NCBI GenBank assembly: GCA_030538425.1
Contig: JAUNTZ010000003.1
Location: 62,001 to 126,000 of the forward strand
DNA: 64,000 nt
Source: Paracoccus sp. (in: a-proteobacteria)
Lineage (GTDB): Bacteria; Pseudomonadota; Alphaproteobacteria; Rhodobacterales; Rhodobacteraceae
Direction: 5' to 3'
The translations under genes and the position numbers were made by a program. The notes under the pieces are model-generated. The model did no database searches and was not told where the DNA came from. It worked only from the letters and a program-made list of their open reading frames with translations. Below, piece by piece: positions 1 to 10,850 of the stretch. Positions within the stretch are counted from its first letter, which is position 1. The number at the start of each line of letters is the position of its first letter.

Positions 1-1310
<1,310 letters not shown>

Positions 1311-1403
1311 GATCGAAATCCTTTGCCTGCCGGGCGTAACCGCCTCTTTGCGCCAGACCTACAGCATTGGCGGGCCTCAGGCAACGGATTCAGTCGGTCA
1401 TGC

Positions 1404-1979
1404 TTAACGCCCGCGCGTCGCCTCGCGCCAGTGGCGGCGGCAGAGTGAGACATAGGTCTCATTCCCGCCCACCTGCACCTGCGCGCCATCGGTGACGGTG
1501 CGGCCCGAGGCGTCGCGGCGGATCACCATCGTGGCCTTGCGCCCGCAGTGGCAGATCGTGCGGACCTCGCGCAGATCGTCGGCAAGCGCGAGCAGCGCCG
1601 CCGAGCCGGGAAACAGCTCGCCCCGGAAATCGACGCGCAGCCCGTAGCACATGACCGGGATGCGAAGGTCGTCGGCCACCCGCGCCAGTTGCCAGACCTG
1701 TTCGCGGTCAAGAAACTGCGCCTCGTCGATGAACACGCAGGCGCAGCCTTTGGCGCGCGCCTCGATTAGCGCGAAGAGGTCGGTCTCAGCGCCGAAACTG
1801 GTCGCCTCATCCGAGATGCCGATGCGACTGGCGATCCGGCCCGCCCCCGCGCGATCATCAAGCGCGGCGGTCAGCAGGAGAACGCCCATGCCGCGCTCGC
1901 GGTAATTATGCGCGGCCTGCAAAAGCAGCGTGCTTTTGCCTGCGTTCATGGTGGAATAGTTGAAATAGAGCTTGGCCAT
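1404..1979 (-). CDS. tdk: Thymidine kinase (type II)
   Basis: A 191-residue cytosolic enzyme that phosphorylates thymidine for nucleotide salvage. The P-loop is STMNAGKST (residues 9-17). The Walker B-like FIDEAQFL lies at 83-90 and carries the general base. A C-terminal zinc-binding lasso is suggested by Cys143, Cys145, Cys180 and His183. Length and motif order fit bacterial type II thymidine kinases. It lies 93 bases upstream of dacA on the same strand. That gap holds no recognisable gene. Confidence 0.95.
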   Translation of the reverse strand: MAKLYFNYSTMNAGKSTLLLQAAHNYRERGMGVLLLTAALDDRAGAGRIASRIGISDEATSFGAETDLFALIEARAKGCACVFIDEAQFLDREQVWQLARVADDLRIPVMCYGLRVDFRGELFPGSAALLALADDLREVRTICHCGRKATMVIRRDASGRTVTDGAQVQVGGNETYVSLCRRHWREATRGR

Positions 1980-2106
1980 GGGCGCTCGATAAGCGGGCGG
2001 GCGCGCCGCCGCAAGGGGGCGGGGCGGCTTGGTCGCAGCGCGAGGGGGCGAGGCTGTCGCGGCTCAAGGGACGCCGCCCCTCTTGGCCTGCGGCCAATTC
2101 ACCCCA

Positions 2107-2128
2107 GGATATTTGTGGACAAAAGACG
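2107..2128 (+). repeat. Dispersed intergenic repeat, copy 1 (GATATTT...ACAAAAGAC type)
   Basis: Reads GGATATTTGTGGACAAAAGA on the plus strand, one of ten clear copies in the window. It abuts the distal partial copy of the helicase 3' end. Read on the minus strand, it continues that copy's reading frame into a stop codon. Confidence 0.8.
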
Positions 2129-2191
2129 CGAGGGGCGGGGGCGTTTGCGGGCGCGGTCCTGACAGGGCTTGCGGGAGGCAGGGGTGGTGCT
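2128..2191 (-). repeat. Distal, truncated copy of the helicase gene 3' end
   Basis: The minus strand encodes RKPCQDRARKRPRPSR, matching the helicase tail GKPGHDSARKRPARRPSR. The copy then runs directly into the dispersed repeat at 2107-2128, which supplies an in-frame TGA after LLSTNILG. It is the outermost of three helicase-tail copies, about 167 bases beyond the middle one. It has no start codon of its own and is probably a non-functional relic. Confidence 0.75.
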
Positions 2192-2369
2192 TGATGGATC
2201 TGCGCGAGGTCCAGAAACAGGAGATCGAGGCGCGATGGTCACAATCTGGTATTTTTTCAATCTCAGCCGCGCGATTGTTCGCATTTCGGATGTCGCGAGG
2301 GGCGGCGGGCTGGGCGTTTGCGGGCGCTGTCCTGACCTTGCTTGCCGTAAGCGCGCAGGCCGCGGGGCG
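2192..2369 (-). repeat. Middle copy of the helicase gene 3' end, about 176 bp period
   Basis: The minus strand reads GKQGQDSARKRPARRPSR, then HPKCEQSRG and a TGA at 2263. It parallels the real tail (GKPGHDSARKRPARRPSR, then RPKSEQSRG and TGA at 2439) in frame and in stop position. The copy also includes the region beyond the stop, with a degenerate version of the hairpin found at 2399-2433. Most differences are synonymous or conservative, so the copy derives from a once-functional allele. The stretch 1980-2106 holds nothing else I recognise. Confidence 0.8.
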
Positions 2370-2398
2370 TGATGGCCCTGCGGAAGATCACGAAGCAA

Positions 2399-2433
2399 GA
2401 GATCGGGGCGCGATGGCCCCGATCTGGTTTTTT
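2399..2433 (+). terminator. Strong hairpin with T-tract just beyond the helicase stop
   Basis: A ten-base-pair stem, AGATCGGGGC and GCCCCGATCT with a 6-base loop, is followed on the plus strand by GGTTTTTT. It lies 6 bases beyond the helicase stop. Read with the helicase (minus strand) the stem lacks a good U-tract, so as an intrinsic terminator it works best against plus-strand transcription into the gene. Confidence 0.55.
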
Positions 2434-2438
2434 CGGTC

Positions 2439-3869
2439 TCAGCCCCGCGACTGTTCCGATTTCGGACGCCGCGAGGGGCGGCGGGCGGGGCGTTTGCGGG
2501 CGCTGTCGTGACCAGGCTTGCCAGCGGCGCGGGGGCCGCGCGGGGCTTGTGCGGGCGCGCGGGGGGCCTCACCGCCGATATGCGGAATCTCGGCCTTCAT
2601 CGCCTTTTCGATGGCCCGCAATTCGCCGACCTCGGAGGGCGCGCAGAAGGCCACGGCGCGGCCCTTGCGACCGGCGCGCGCGGTGCGGCCGATGCGGTGG
2701 ACATAGTTTTCCGGCACGTTCGGCAGGTCATAGTTATAGACATGCGCGACCTCGGGAATGTCGATCCCGCGCGCAGCCACATCGGTTGCCACAAGCACAT
2801 GGGTCTTGCCGTCGCGGAAGCTTTGCAAGGCGCGGTCGCGTTGACCCTGCGACTTGTTGCCGTGGATCGCGTCCACCGCAAAACCCCATTTCTCCAACAG
2901 CTTGGCCAGTTTCTCCGAGCCGTATTTGGTGCGGCCGAACACAATGGCCAGCTCACCCGGATGTTTCTTCAGGTAATCAGCCAGAAGATTGGCCTTTTCG
3001 CCCTGATTGACGAAATGGACGCCTTGTTCGATGCGTTCAGCGGCGCGGCCCGGAGGGTTCGCCTCAACCCGCAGGGGATCACTCAGATAGGTATCGGCCA
3101 GCTCTTCCATCAGCTTGGGCATGGTCGCGCTGAAGAGCAGGGTCTGGCGGCCCTGCGGGATCAGTTTCGCGATGCGGCGCAGCGCGTGGATAAAGCCGAT
3201 ATCGAGCATCTGGTCAGCCTCATCCAGAACCAGATATTCGGTCTGCTCAAAGCTGATGGCGCCGCGTTCGATCAGGTCGATCAGCCGGCCCGGCGTGGCG
3301 ATCAGCACATCGACGCCGCGCGCGATCCGCTGGATCTGCACGTTGATCGAGGCCCCGCCCACCACGCGAAAGGCGCGGATCGGCGTGCCCTCGGCAAAGG
3401 CTTCGATATTGGTCGCGATCTGGGTCGCCAGCTCCCGCGTCGGTGCAAGGATCAGCGCGCGGCAGCCGCCCGGATGGGGTTTGCGGCCATGCGCCAAGAG
3501 GCGGGTCAGCATCGGCAACCCGAAAGCCGCCGTCTTGCCGGTGCCGGTCTGGGCGAGGCCCAGCAGGTCGCGGCCCGCAACGATATGCGGGATGGCCTTG
3601 GCCTGAATGGGCGTCGGCTCCGTCAGGCCCATGGCGGCGATATTCGCGTTCACACGGGCATCCACGCCCATGTCAAAGAAGGCGCCCTGTTCCAGCGGAT
3701 CACGGGCGGGGGCGCGGCGGGCGAAGGCCTCGCGGCGCTCACCCCGGCTTGCGCCTTGTTCCTGCCCGCGCGATTTGGGCGCAGGTTTCTGGCCCGGACG
3801 CGGACGGCGGCGCGGGCGGTCATTGCTGTGATCGGCCCGGTTCGGGCGGCGATTGGTCTGTTCAGTCAT
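2439..3869 (-). CDS. DEAD-box ATP-dependent RNA helicase (RhlE/DeaD-like)
   Basis: A 476-residue cytosolic RNA helicase. A basic, low-complexity N-terminal extension (1-60) precedes the core. Motifs in order are the Q motif (TEPTPIQ, about 83-89), AQTGTGKT (106-113), PTRELATQ (143-150), TPGRLID (192-198), DEAD (216-219), SAT (247-249), ATDVAARGID (361-370) and HRIGRTAR (391-398). A second basic tail (about 430-476) probably binds RNA. This layout resembles RhlE-type helicases used in ribosome assembly and RNA decay. Two diverged copies of the 3' end lie downstream, so the present C-terminus may be a recombinant one. Confidence 0.93.
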   Translation of the reverse strand: MTEQTNRRPNRADHSNDRPRRRPRPGQKPAPKSRGQEQGASRGERREAFARRAPARDPLEQGAFFDMGVDARVNANIAAMGLTEPTPIQAKAIPHIVAGRDLLGLAQTGTGKTAAFGLPMLTRLLAHGRKPHPGGCRALILAPTRELATQIATNIEAFAEGTPIRAFRVVGGASINVQIQRIARGVDVLIATPGRLIDLIERGAISFEQTEYLVLDEADQMLDIGFIHALRRIAKLIPQGRQTLLFSATMPKLMEELADTYLSDPLRVEANPPGRAAERIEQGVHFVNQGEKANLLADYLKKHPGELAIVFGRTKYGSEKLAKLLEKWGFAVDAIHGNKSQGQRDRALQSFRDGKTHVLVATDVAARGIDIPEVAHVYNYDLPNVPENYVHRIGRTARAGRKGRAVAFCAPSEVGELRAIEKAMKAEIPHIGGEAPRAPAQAPRGPRAAGKPGHDSARKRPARRPSRRPKSEQSRG

Positions 3870-3917
3870 ATTCTCATTCCATTATTCAACGCCGCACCAT
3901 CCCGTTATGCGGGCGCG

Positions 3918-3942
3918 GCAAAACGCCCGCTTTGCGGGCGTT
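3918..3942 (-). terminator. Intrinsic terminator between the dtd unit and the helicase
   Basis: Stem AACGCCCGC and GCGGGCGTT with a three-base loop. On the minus strand the stem is followed by TTTTG. It lies about 50 bases upstream of the helicase start and 364 bases past the dtd stop, so it separates the two minus-strand transcription units. Confidence 0.65.
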
Positions 3943-4305
3943 ATCAGGGGTGCGGGCCGATCAACGGGTGGCCCGGCGGTGCCCCTGCGTGAATTTGGGA
4001 ACCAGTCGAGGGGCAGGGTCAGGTATGGCTGCTCACGCGGCAGCACCCGGCCCATGCCGAAGTTGGATAGATGACGGCGCGGGCCGCCAAAGTCAAGGCC
4101 AAAGCGGCGAATCGCGGTTCGGGTCGCGGTGGCGGATGCCTCCGGCGGGGATATTTGCCGGACAAAAGACAAAAGCCAGCCGCAGAGGCGGGCGCAAATG
4201 GCGAATATGGCTGCTCTCACGGTCCTGACCCCGGTTGCGACAGGGCCATGGCTAACAGCCGGATCTTAATATCGAATGAACAGCCGCCCGGATCCGGCGC
4301 TTTTT
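3943..4305. other. Intergenic stretch between helicase and dtd
   Basis: No convincing gene on either strand. It holds one dispersed repeat (4138-4170). Near 4281-4307, beside the dtd stop, is a GC palindrome (CCGGATCCGG) followed on the plus strand by a run of six T. Nothing else is recognised. Confidence 0.5.
4138..4170 (+). repeat. Dispersed intergenic repeat, copy 2, with GCCTCCGGCGGG head
   Basis: Reads GCCTCCGGCGGG followed by GATATTTGCCGGACAAAAG, the long form of the family, with one extra base in the spacer relative to the other copies. It lies between the helicase and dtd transcription units. Confidence 0.75.
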
Positions 4306-4755
4306 TCAACCGCGATCCGCGCTGTCGAGCCAGATCGTCACCGGCCCGTCATTGATCAGCGAGACCGCCATATTCGCGCCGAACCGGCCTGTCGCGACCT
4401 CAATGCCCAACCCGCGCAAAGCCGCGGCAAAGCGTTCATATAGCGCGCGGCCCTGATCAGGCGGCGCGGCCGCCGAAAATCCCGGCCGGTTGCCGCTGCG
4501 CGTATCGGCGGCAAGGGTGAACTGGCTGACCACCAGAGCCCCGCCGCCCGTATCAAGAAGCGAGCGGTTCATCCGCCCCGCCTCATCGCGAAAGATCCGC
4601 AGCCGGGCGACCCGCGCGGCAAGCTTCTCGGCGGTGGTCTCATCGTCGCCCGCCATGGCGCAGACAAGAACCAACAGCCCCGGCCCGATCTCGCCGATGG
4701 TCTCTCCGTCGACGGTAACGCGGGCCTGAGACACCCGCTGGACGAGCGCGCGCAT
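4306..4755 (-). CDS. dtd: D-aminoacyl-tRNA deacylase
   Basis: A 149-residue cytosolic proofreading enzyme that hydrolyses D-amino acids (and glycine from tRNA-Ala) off mischarged tRNAs. The diagnostic [17 protein letters not shown] stretch (77-93) contains the SQxT active-site motif. The cross-subunit Gly-cisPro motif is in NDGPVT (135-140). Length and N-terminus ([15 protein letters not shown]) match the family exactly. Its ATG directly follows the TAG of the upstream zincin gene with no spacing, which implies translational coupling. Confidence 0.96.
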   Translation of the reverse strand: MRALVQRVSQARVTVDGETIGEIGPGLLVLVCAMAGDDETTAEKLAARVARLRIFRDEAGRMNRSLLDTGGGALVVSQFTLAADTRSGNRPGFSAAAPPDQGRALYERFAAALRGLGIEVATGRFGANMAVSLINDGPVTIWLDSADRG

Positions 4756-5163
4756 CTATTCCCACCAGCGGTCAATCTTGGCGATATCCTCGTCGGACCA
4801 GCCGAAATGATGGGCGAATTCGTGGATCACGACATGGCCGACCAGATCGTTCAGCGCGACATCGCCCCGGGTGATCCATTCATCAAGGATCGCGCGGCGG
4901 AACAGATAGATCGTGTCGGGGAAATCCTGCGGGCTTGAGGCCAGCTTTTCGGTCATCGGCAGCCCGTCATAAAGCCCGGTCAGCTCATAGGGATCGTCGA
5001 TCTCCAGCTCATCCAGAACCTCTTCATCGGCAAGCTCATCCACGATCAGCCGCACGTCCTGCGCAGGCCCCGCAAATGCGGCGGGCAGGCCCGCGACCAC
5101 CTCGCGGGCGATGGCCTCGATCTCCTCCGTGGTCGGCGCAAGCCGGTCTGTCCAATCTGCCAT
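4756..5163 (-). CDS. Small zincin-type metallopeptidase family protein (PF06262-like)
   Basis: A 135-residue soluble protein with an HEFAHHFGWSD motif (HExxH at 114-118), like the Zincin_1 family of predicted zinc-dependent peptidases. Its substrate is unknown. An acidic segment (residues 45-62) precedes the metal site. I chose the ATG at 5163, which has AGAGGTG 4 bases upstream, over an in-frame extension to 5229 that would run toward the divergent gltX. The gene directly precedes and abuts dtd. Confidence 0.85.
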   Translation of the reverse strand: MADWTDRLAPTTEEIEAIAREVVAGLPAAFAGPAQDVRLIVDELADEEVLDELEIDDPYELTGLYDGLPMTEKLASSPQDFPDTIYLFRRAILDEWITRGDVALNDLVGHVVIHEFAHHFGWSDEDIAKIDRWWE

Positions 5164-5240
5164 GATACACCTCTTTCGGGCCCGATATGGACAAAAACCT
5201 GCACCTGTGAAAGAGCAGGCGCAACCCAAAGGACGAAAAC

Positions 5241-6563
5241 ATGACCACCACCCGCTTTGCGCCCTCTCCGACCGGCCATATTCATGTCGGCAACCTGCGT
5301 GCCGCGCTGTTCAACTATCTGATTGCCCGTAAGGCTGGCGGGACGTTCATCCTGCGGCTGGACGATACCGATCGTGAGCGCTCGAAGCAGGAATTTGTGG
5401 ACGGGATCAAGCGGGATCTGGAATGGCTGGGACTGGACTGGGACCGGGTCGAGCGTCAGTCCGACCGGCTGGACCGTTACGCCGAGGTCGCCCAAACGCT
5501 GCGCGACAGCGGCAAGCTTTATGAGGTGTTCGAGACGCCGGCTGAGCTGGACCTCAAGCGCAAGAAACAGCTCAACATGGGCCGCCCGCCGGTCTATGAC
5601 CGCGCGGGTCTGGCGCTCTCCGACGAAGAACGCGCCAAGCTGCGCGGTGAGCGTGACCCCTATTGGCGCTTTATGCTGGAGCAGAACCGGATTGAGTGGG
5701 AGGACGGCATCCTTGGCCCGATCTCTATCGACGCGGCCTCGGTCTCGGACCCGGTGCTGATCCGGGCGGATGGGCAGGTGCTTTATACCTTTGCGTCCTC
5801 GGTGGATGACACCGATATGGGCGTCACTGATATCGTGCGCGGGGCGGATCACGTCACCAATACCGCGACCCAGATCCAGATCATTGAGGCCATCGGCGGC
5901 GCGCTGCCGCGCTTTGCGCATCACTCGCTGTTGACGGGCGCTGCGGGAGAGGAGCTCTCCAAACGCATCGGCGCGTTGTCGATCCGTGATCTGCGCGAAT
6001 CTGGGGTCGCGCCCGAGGCTCTGGTCTCGATGATGGCGCGGCTTGGCTCATCGCAGCCGGTTGAGCTGCGCATGAGCCTTGAGGAGGTGGCCGAGGGGTT
6101 TGATCTGTCGCAATTCGGCGCCTCGCCCACCAAGTTCGACGCGAACGACCTGTGGCCGCTGACCCGCGAGCGCAATCAGGCGCTGCCCTTCGATGCGGTG
6201 CGCGAGCGCATCGCGGCGCTTGGCGTGCCGGATGATCTGGCCGAGCGGTTCTGGCGCGTGGCCTCGCAGAACATCACCAGGCTGGACGATCTGGCCGGGT
6301 GGTGGGCGCTGTGCCGCGACGGGGCTGAGCCGGTGATCGAGGCCGAGGATGCCGATTTCATCGCGCAGGCCATGGCGCTGCTGCCGCCGCCGCCTTACGC
6401 AGATGACAGTTGGGCGGCCTTTACCGCTGCGGTGAAAGAGGCCACGGGCCGCAAGGGCAAGGGGCTGTTCATGCCGCTGCGCAAGGCGCTGACCGGGCAG
6501 GCCCATGGGCCGGATATGGGTGAGCTGATGCCGCTGATGCAGGTGGTGCGCGCGCGGGGCTGA
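5241..6563 (+). CDS. gltX: Glutamate--tRNA ligase
   Basis: A 440-residue class I aminoacyl-tRNA synthetase that charges tRNA-Glu. The HIGH-type motif is HIHVG (13-17) in the FAPSPTGHIHVGN context, and the KMSKS-type motif is ELSKR (238-242). The C-terminal half (about 300-440) is the helical anticodon-binding domain. The start has AAAGGAC 5 bases upstream. Alphaproteobacteria often carry two gltX genes. This shorter form could be the second, tRNA-selective one, but I cannot decide that here. A dispersed repeat follows 11 bases past the stop. Confidence 0.95.
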   Translation: MTTTRFAPSPTGHIHVGNLRAALFNYLIARKAGGTFILRLDDTDRERSKQEFVDGIKRDLEWLGLDWDRVERQSDRLDRYAEVAQTLRDSGKLYEVFETPAELDLKRKKQLNMGRPPVYDRAGLALSDEERAKLRGERDPYWRFMLEQNRIEWEDGILGPISIDAASVSDPVLIRADGQVLYTFASSVDDTDMGVTDIVRGADHVTNTATQIQIIEAIGGALPRFAHHSLLTGAAGEELSKRIGALSIRDLRESGVAPEALVSMMARLGSSQPVELRMSLEEVAEGFDLSQFGASPTKFDANDLWPLTRERNQALPFDAVRERIAALGVPDDLAERFWRVASQNITRLDDLAGWWALCRDGAEPVIEAEDADFIAQAMALLPPPPYADDSWAAFTAAVKEATGRKGKGLFMPLRKALTGQAHGPDMGELMPLMQVVRARG

Positions 6564-6574
6564 GGGCGGGTTCT

Positions 6575-6597
6575 GAGTATTTTTGCACAGAAGAAGC
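6575..6597 (+). repeat. Dispersed intergenic repeat, copy 3 (GAGTATTTTTGCACAG type)
   Basis: A 23-base copy 11 bases past the gltX stop, identical over its length to the copy at 63058-63080. This is the second sub-type of the family. It aligns with the GATATTT...ACAAAAGAC type at most positions. Confidence 0.8.
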
Positions 6598-6777
6598 GCC
6601 GATTCACCGGATTTTAACCCCTGTCTGCTCTGATGGGCTTGCGGAACAGGCTGGAGAGCCGATGGCCGTCACAGGAGAAGCCGCCCCGGTCTATGGGCCA
6701 CAAGCCCGCCCGGCCACCGCCGGAATGGCCGGGGCGCACGCTCTGCGCGCGATCGATCGGGTGACGACACGTTGGGT

Positions 6778-6800
6778 TTCTTCTGTGTGAAAATACTCAT
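6778..6800 (-). repeat. Dispersed intergenic repeat, copy 4
   Basis: The reverse strand reads GAGTATTTTCACACAGAAGA. It forms the right arm of the inverted pair with copy 3 and lies 86 bases before the tRNA gene. Confidence 0.75.
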
Positions 6801-6843
6801 GCATAGCGCGGCAAGAAAAATCCGCAGCACCGCCGAAAACCGC

Positions 6844-6871
6844 TTGACGCCACCGCCCGCCCGCCTTAAAT
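6844..6871 (+). promoter_or_regulatory. Predicted sigma-70 promoter of the tRNA-Met gene
   Basis: TTGACG (6844-6849) and TTAAAT (6866-6871) are separated by 16 bases. The -10 ends 14 bases before the mature tRNA start, a good distance for a tRNA transcript. Neither box is perfect. Confidence 0.6.
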
Positions 6872-6885
6872 CCGCCTTCACCCGT

Positions 6886-6962
6886 GGCGGAGTAGCTCAG
6901 TTGGTTAGAGCAGAGGAATCATAATCCTTGTGTCGGGGGTTCAAATCCCTCCTCCGCTACCA
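6886..6962 (+). tRNA. tRNA-Met (CAT anticodon, elongator type)
   Basis: A 77-base cloverleaf. Acceptor arms are GGCGGAG and CTCCGCT, closing with a G-U pair at 1-72, followed by discriminator A and an encoded CCA. The D-arm is GCTC...GAGC, the anticodon loop is ATCATAA with CAT, and the T-loop is TTCAAAT. The absence of a C-A mismatch at 1-72 and of three G-C pairs in the anticodon stem excludes initiator tRNA. The sequence resembles alphaproteobacterial elongator tRNA-Met. A CAT tRNA-Ile2 is less likely but cannot be excluded by anticodon alone. Confidence 0.93.
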
Positions 6963-7535
6963 TTTTTCTGCATTCCTATGGTCTTGACCGACAGGCCGCG
7001 CGGTGATGATATCTCCATCGTCCGAAGCGCCATTAGCTATACCGGGCAGGCGAGGTAAGATGAGATGCCAGCGGTGCAGAACAATTACGATTATGCGGCC
7101 GTTTGGCAGGCTTGTCATATCTCACATATCAGCTAGATTTTGGACTCGGGATCTATAGATATGGCAATGGAGAATTCTCGACGGACTTTCTCGATCATTG
7201 AATGATGCCAAAGCCGGACCGATCCTGATTTTTCTCAATGGGGCTATTGATCGGGGAGGCAAGAAAGGCCCTTGCTTTTAAGGGTGGAACATTTCAGTTC
7301 GCTTCGGCTCGCCGTCCATTTCGATTTCCGACCCGTCGATGACAATTGTGCCAGATTTGCGGATTGGTCGAGATGAGGAGTATTCCGCCTGCGTTGTTCT
7401 TACACAAAAATTGGCGGACTTTTGACCGCTCAATTGGCGCAGGAAAAGAAATTGTGTTTGCTGCGGCTCGGGCGGTGGCTTTGGCATATTGAATGTCGTC
7501 CGACATATGAGCAAGCGGTCAAAGCCAGTGATTTG
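6963..7535. other. Gene-poor, lower-GC stretch after tRNA-Met
   Basis: Visibly richer in A and T than its surroundings. Short open stretches occur on both strands, for example 44 plus-strand codons from 7282 (SISISDPSMTIVPDLRIGRD). None has a convincing start, ribosome binding site or recognisable family. I see no transposase or integrase and no repeat of the tRNA 3' end. It looks like decayed foreign DNA. Confidence 0.5.
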
Positions 7536-7970
7536 AAATCCGCAAACAAAAATTTCAAATTACTCTCGCGCGCATGTCACCGATTGCGCTGCGATGTTGA
7601 CGGGTGAGGTGGGGCCATTGCTGTTGCCGGATCAGGCTCAGGTGATTTTTGTTCGAACGGGCATTTTATCCGATGTCACCTCTGCCAATATGGCGCAAGC
7701 TGAGGTTCTGTATTGTCAGAACTCAAGCGACAAGCATGTTGAAACGCATTTGGCGCCGTTCAGGACTCACGGCGCCTCGGTTGATATCTGCAATGGCGTA
7801 TCTGTTTGCGCGGATCGCGGTGTCACGGTGGCGAATGGGGTTCGGGTCAGGTCGCCTTGCCGAAAGATACAATCGTTGAGCTGATCGAGGAGATTGTTTC
7901 CGGCAAGCCGCTAGAGAAAATTGCGTGCGATATCGCGGCGCAATTTCCCGCAGGTGATACCCGTGCCTGA
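7536..7970 (+). pseudogene. Possible decayed gene, unrecognised, two overlapping frames
   Basis: One plus-strand frame is open from about 7536 to 7884 (including LLLPDQAQVIFVRTGILSD). A second takes over from about 7786 and ends at TGA 7968 with a protein-like segment, VELIEEIVSGKPLEKIACDI. Joining them needs a frameshift near 7840. I recognise no family. Base composition is lower in GC than the neighbours, which suggests transfer followed by decay. It could also be non-coding sequence that is open by chance. Confidence 0.3.
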
Positions 7971-7974
7971 TCAT

Positions 7975-8001
7975 AAGAAAACCTGCCCATTGCGGGGCAG
8001 G
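7975..8001 (-). terminator. Hairpin with U-tract on the minus strand
   Basis: Stem CCTGCCC and GGGCAGG with a six-base loop. Read on the minus strand it is followed by TTTTCTT. No minus-strand gene feeds it. It may protect the decayed region from antisense transcription or be a relic. Confidence 0.5.
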
Positions 8002-8037
8002 CTCATCTTCCGATTGTAAATAGCTGCGCCACGCCGA

Positions 8038-8066
8038 TTGACAGTCGGCGCGCCTCCGGTCATGTT
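8038..8066 (+). promoter_or_regulatory. Predicted promoter of the thiCME operon
   Basis: A perfect TTGACA (8038-8043) is followed after 17 bases by CATGTT (8061-8066), a weak -10. Transcription from it would begin just before the P1 stem of the TPP riboswitch. Confidence 0.5.
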
Positions 8067-8076
8067 AACCAGATCA

Positions 8077-8181
8077 CCAGGGGGGCCTCGACAGGGGGCT
8101 GAGATAGTGACGGCGACCCGGACGGGGCGCAGCGCACGGACCCTATGAACCTGATCCAGTTCATGCTGGCGTAGGGAGGTG
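8077..8181 (+). promoter_or_regulatory. TPP riboswitch (THI element) upstream of thiC
   Basis: The conserved core is complete: GGGGGCC, then GGCTGAGATAG, then GACCCTATGAACCTGATCC, then GCTGGCGTAGGGAGG. It contains the CTGAGA and CTGATC signatures of thiamine pyrophosphate aptamers. It lies 82 bases before the thiC start, where such elements repress in TPP excess. The expression platform is not obvious and may act on translation. Confidence 0.95.
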
Positions 8182-8238
8182 CGGGCGTTTTCGGGCTGTT
8201 GCCTCACGCTGTCCTTTCTCGCTGATTGCTGGGTTTGA

Positions 8239-10055
<1,817 letters not shown>

Positions 10056-10056
<1 letters not shown>

Positions 10057-10850
10057 TGGATGGCATTGGCCTGTCTCTGGACCGGATGCGCGAAAAATCG
10101 CCGCTTGTTCAGTGCATTACCAATTATGTTGCGATGAATATCGCGGCGAATGTGCTGCTTGCGGCGGGGGCCTCGCCCGCCATGGCCCATGCCGAGGAAG
10201 AGGCGGGCGAGTTCGCCGCGCTTGCCGGGGCGCTGACCATTAACCTTGGCACGATCTCGCCGCATTGGTTGGGCGGGATGCGCGCGGCGATCGACGGCGC
10301 GCGAGGGGCCGGGCGGCCATGGGTTCTGGACCCGGTGGCCTGTTTCGCGACCGGCCTGCGCCGTGAGGTCGCCGCCGAAATGGTGGCCCTTGCCCCCGAC
10401 ATCATTCGCGGCAATGCCTCTGAGATTCTGGCTCTGTCCGGTGGCACAGGCGGCGGCAAAGGGGTCGATTCGGGCGATCCGGTTAGTGCCGCCGAAGAGG
10501 GCGCGCGCGCTCTGGCCCGCCGGACAGGTGGCGTCGTGGCGGTCACCGGCAAGGTCGATTTCGTCACCGATGGCACCCGCGCCGCCCGGGTCCATGGCGG
10601 CAGCGCGTGGATGCCGCGTTGCACGGCGCTTGGCTGTTCGCTGACCGGGCTTGTCGGCGCCTTCGCTGCCGTGGCGCCAGACCGCCCCCTTGACGCGACG
10701 GTGGCGGCGCTTGCCATGTTTGGGGTGGCGGGCGCGCAGGCGCATGAGGGTGCAGGGGGTCCGGGCTCTTTTCAGGTGGCGTTTCTGGACCGGCTGGCCG
10801 GTTGTGACGGTGCCATGCTCAGGGATCAGGCGCGGCTCGATTGGCTATGA
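10056..10850 (+). CDS. thiM: Hydroxyethylthiazole kinase
   Basis: A 264-residue salvage enzyme that phosphorylates 4-methyl-5-hydroxyethylthiazole. The family N-terminus (SPLVQCITNYVAMNIAANVLLA, with substrate-contacting residues) and GASPAMAHAEEE are clear, as is the ribokinase-fold anion hole GCSLTGLVGAF near residues 190-200. The ATG at 10056 overlaps the thiC stop (TGATG); a GTG one codon earlier is possible. The last bases overlap thiE, so the three genes are coupled. ThiM implies that thiazole is obtained by salvage. Confidence 0.95.

Larger units (their letters stand above)
6574..6801. repeat. Inverted pair of dispersed repeats around 180 bp (MITE-like)
   Basis: GAGTATTTTTGCACAGAAGA at 6575 on the plus strand is mirrored by the reverse complement of GAGTATTTTCACACAGAAGA ending at 6800. 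The two arms match at nearly every position over about 24 bases. The internal 180 bases have no reading frame I recognise. The layout resembles a small non-autonomous element with terminal inverted repeats, but no target-site duplication is obvious. Alternatively, two independent repeat copies happen to face each other. Confidence 0.5.

Noticed and set aside
2029..2511. Plus-strand frames in the helicase-tail repeats that share MxLRxxxKQEIxARW
   Set aside because: The shared peptide follows from the DNA repeat. The conserved frame is the minus-strand one matching the helicase.
2508..3992. A 494-codon plus-strand frame opposite the helicase
   Set aside because: Complementary-frame shadow of the helicase; no ribosome site and no recognisable domain.
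6886..6962. Initiator tRNA-Met or tRNA-Ile2 with CAT anticodon
   Set aside because: It has a paired 1-72 position and lacks the three G-C pairs of initiator tRNAs; overall sequence resembles elongator tRNA-Met. Ile2 is not fully excluded.
6963..7970. A complete insertion sequence or integrated element beside tRNA-Met
   Set aside because: No transposase, integrase, terminal repeats or duplicated tRNA end could be found.
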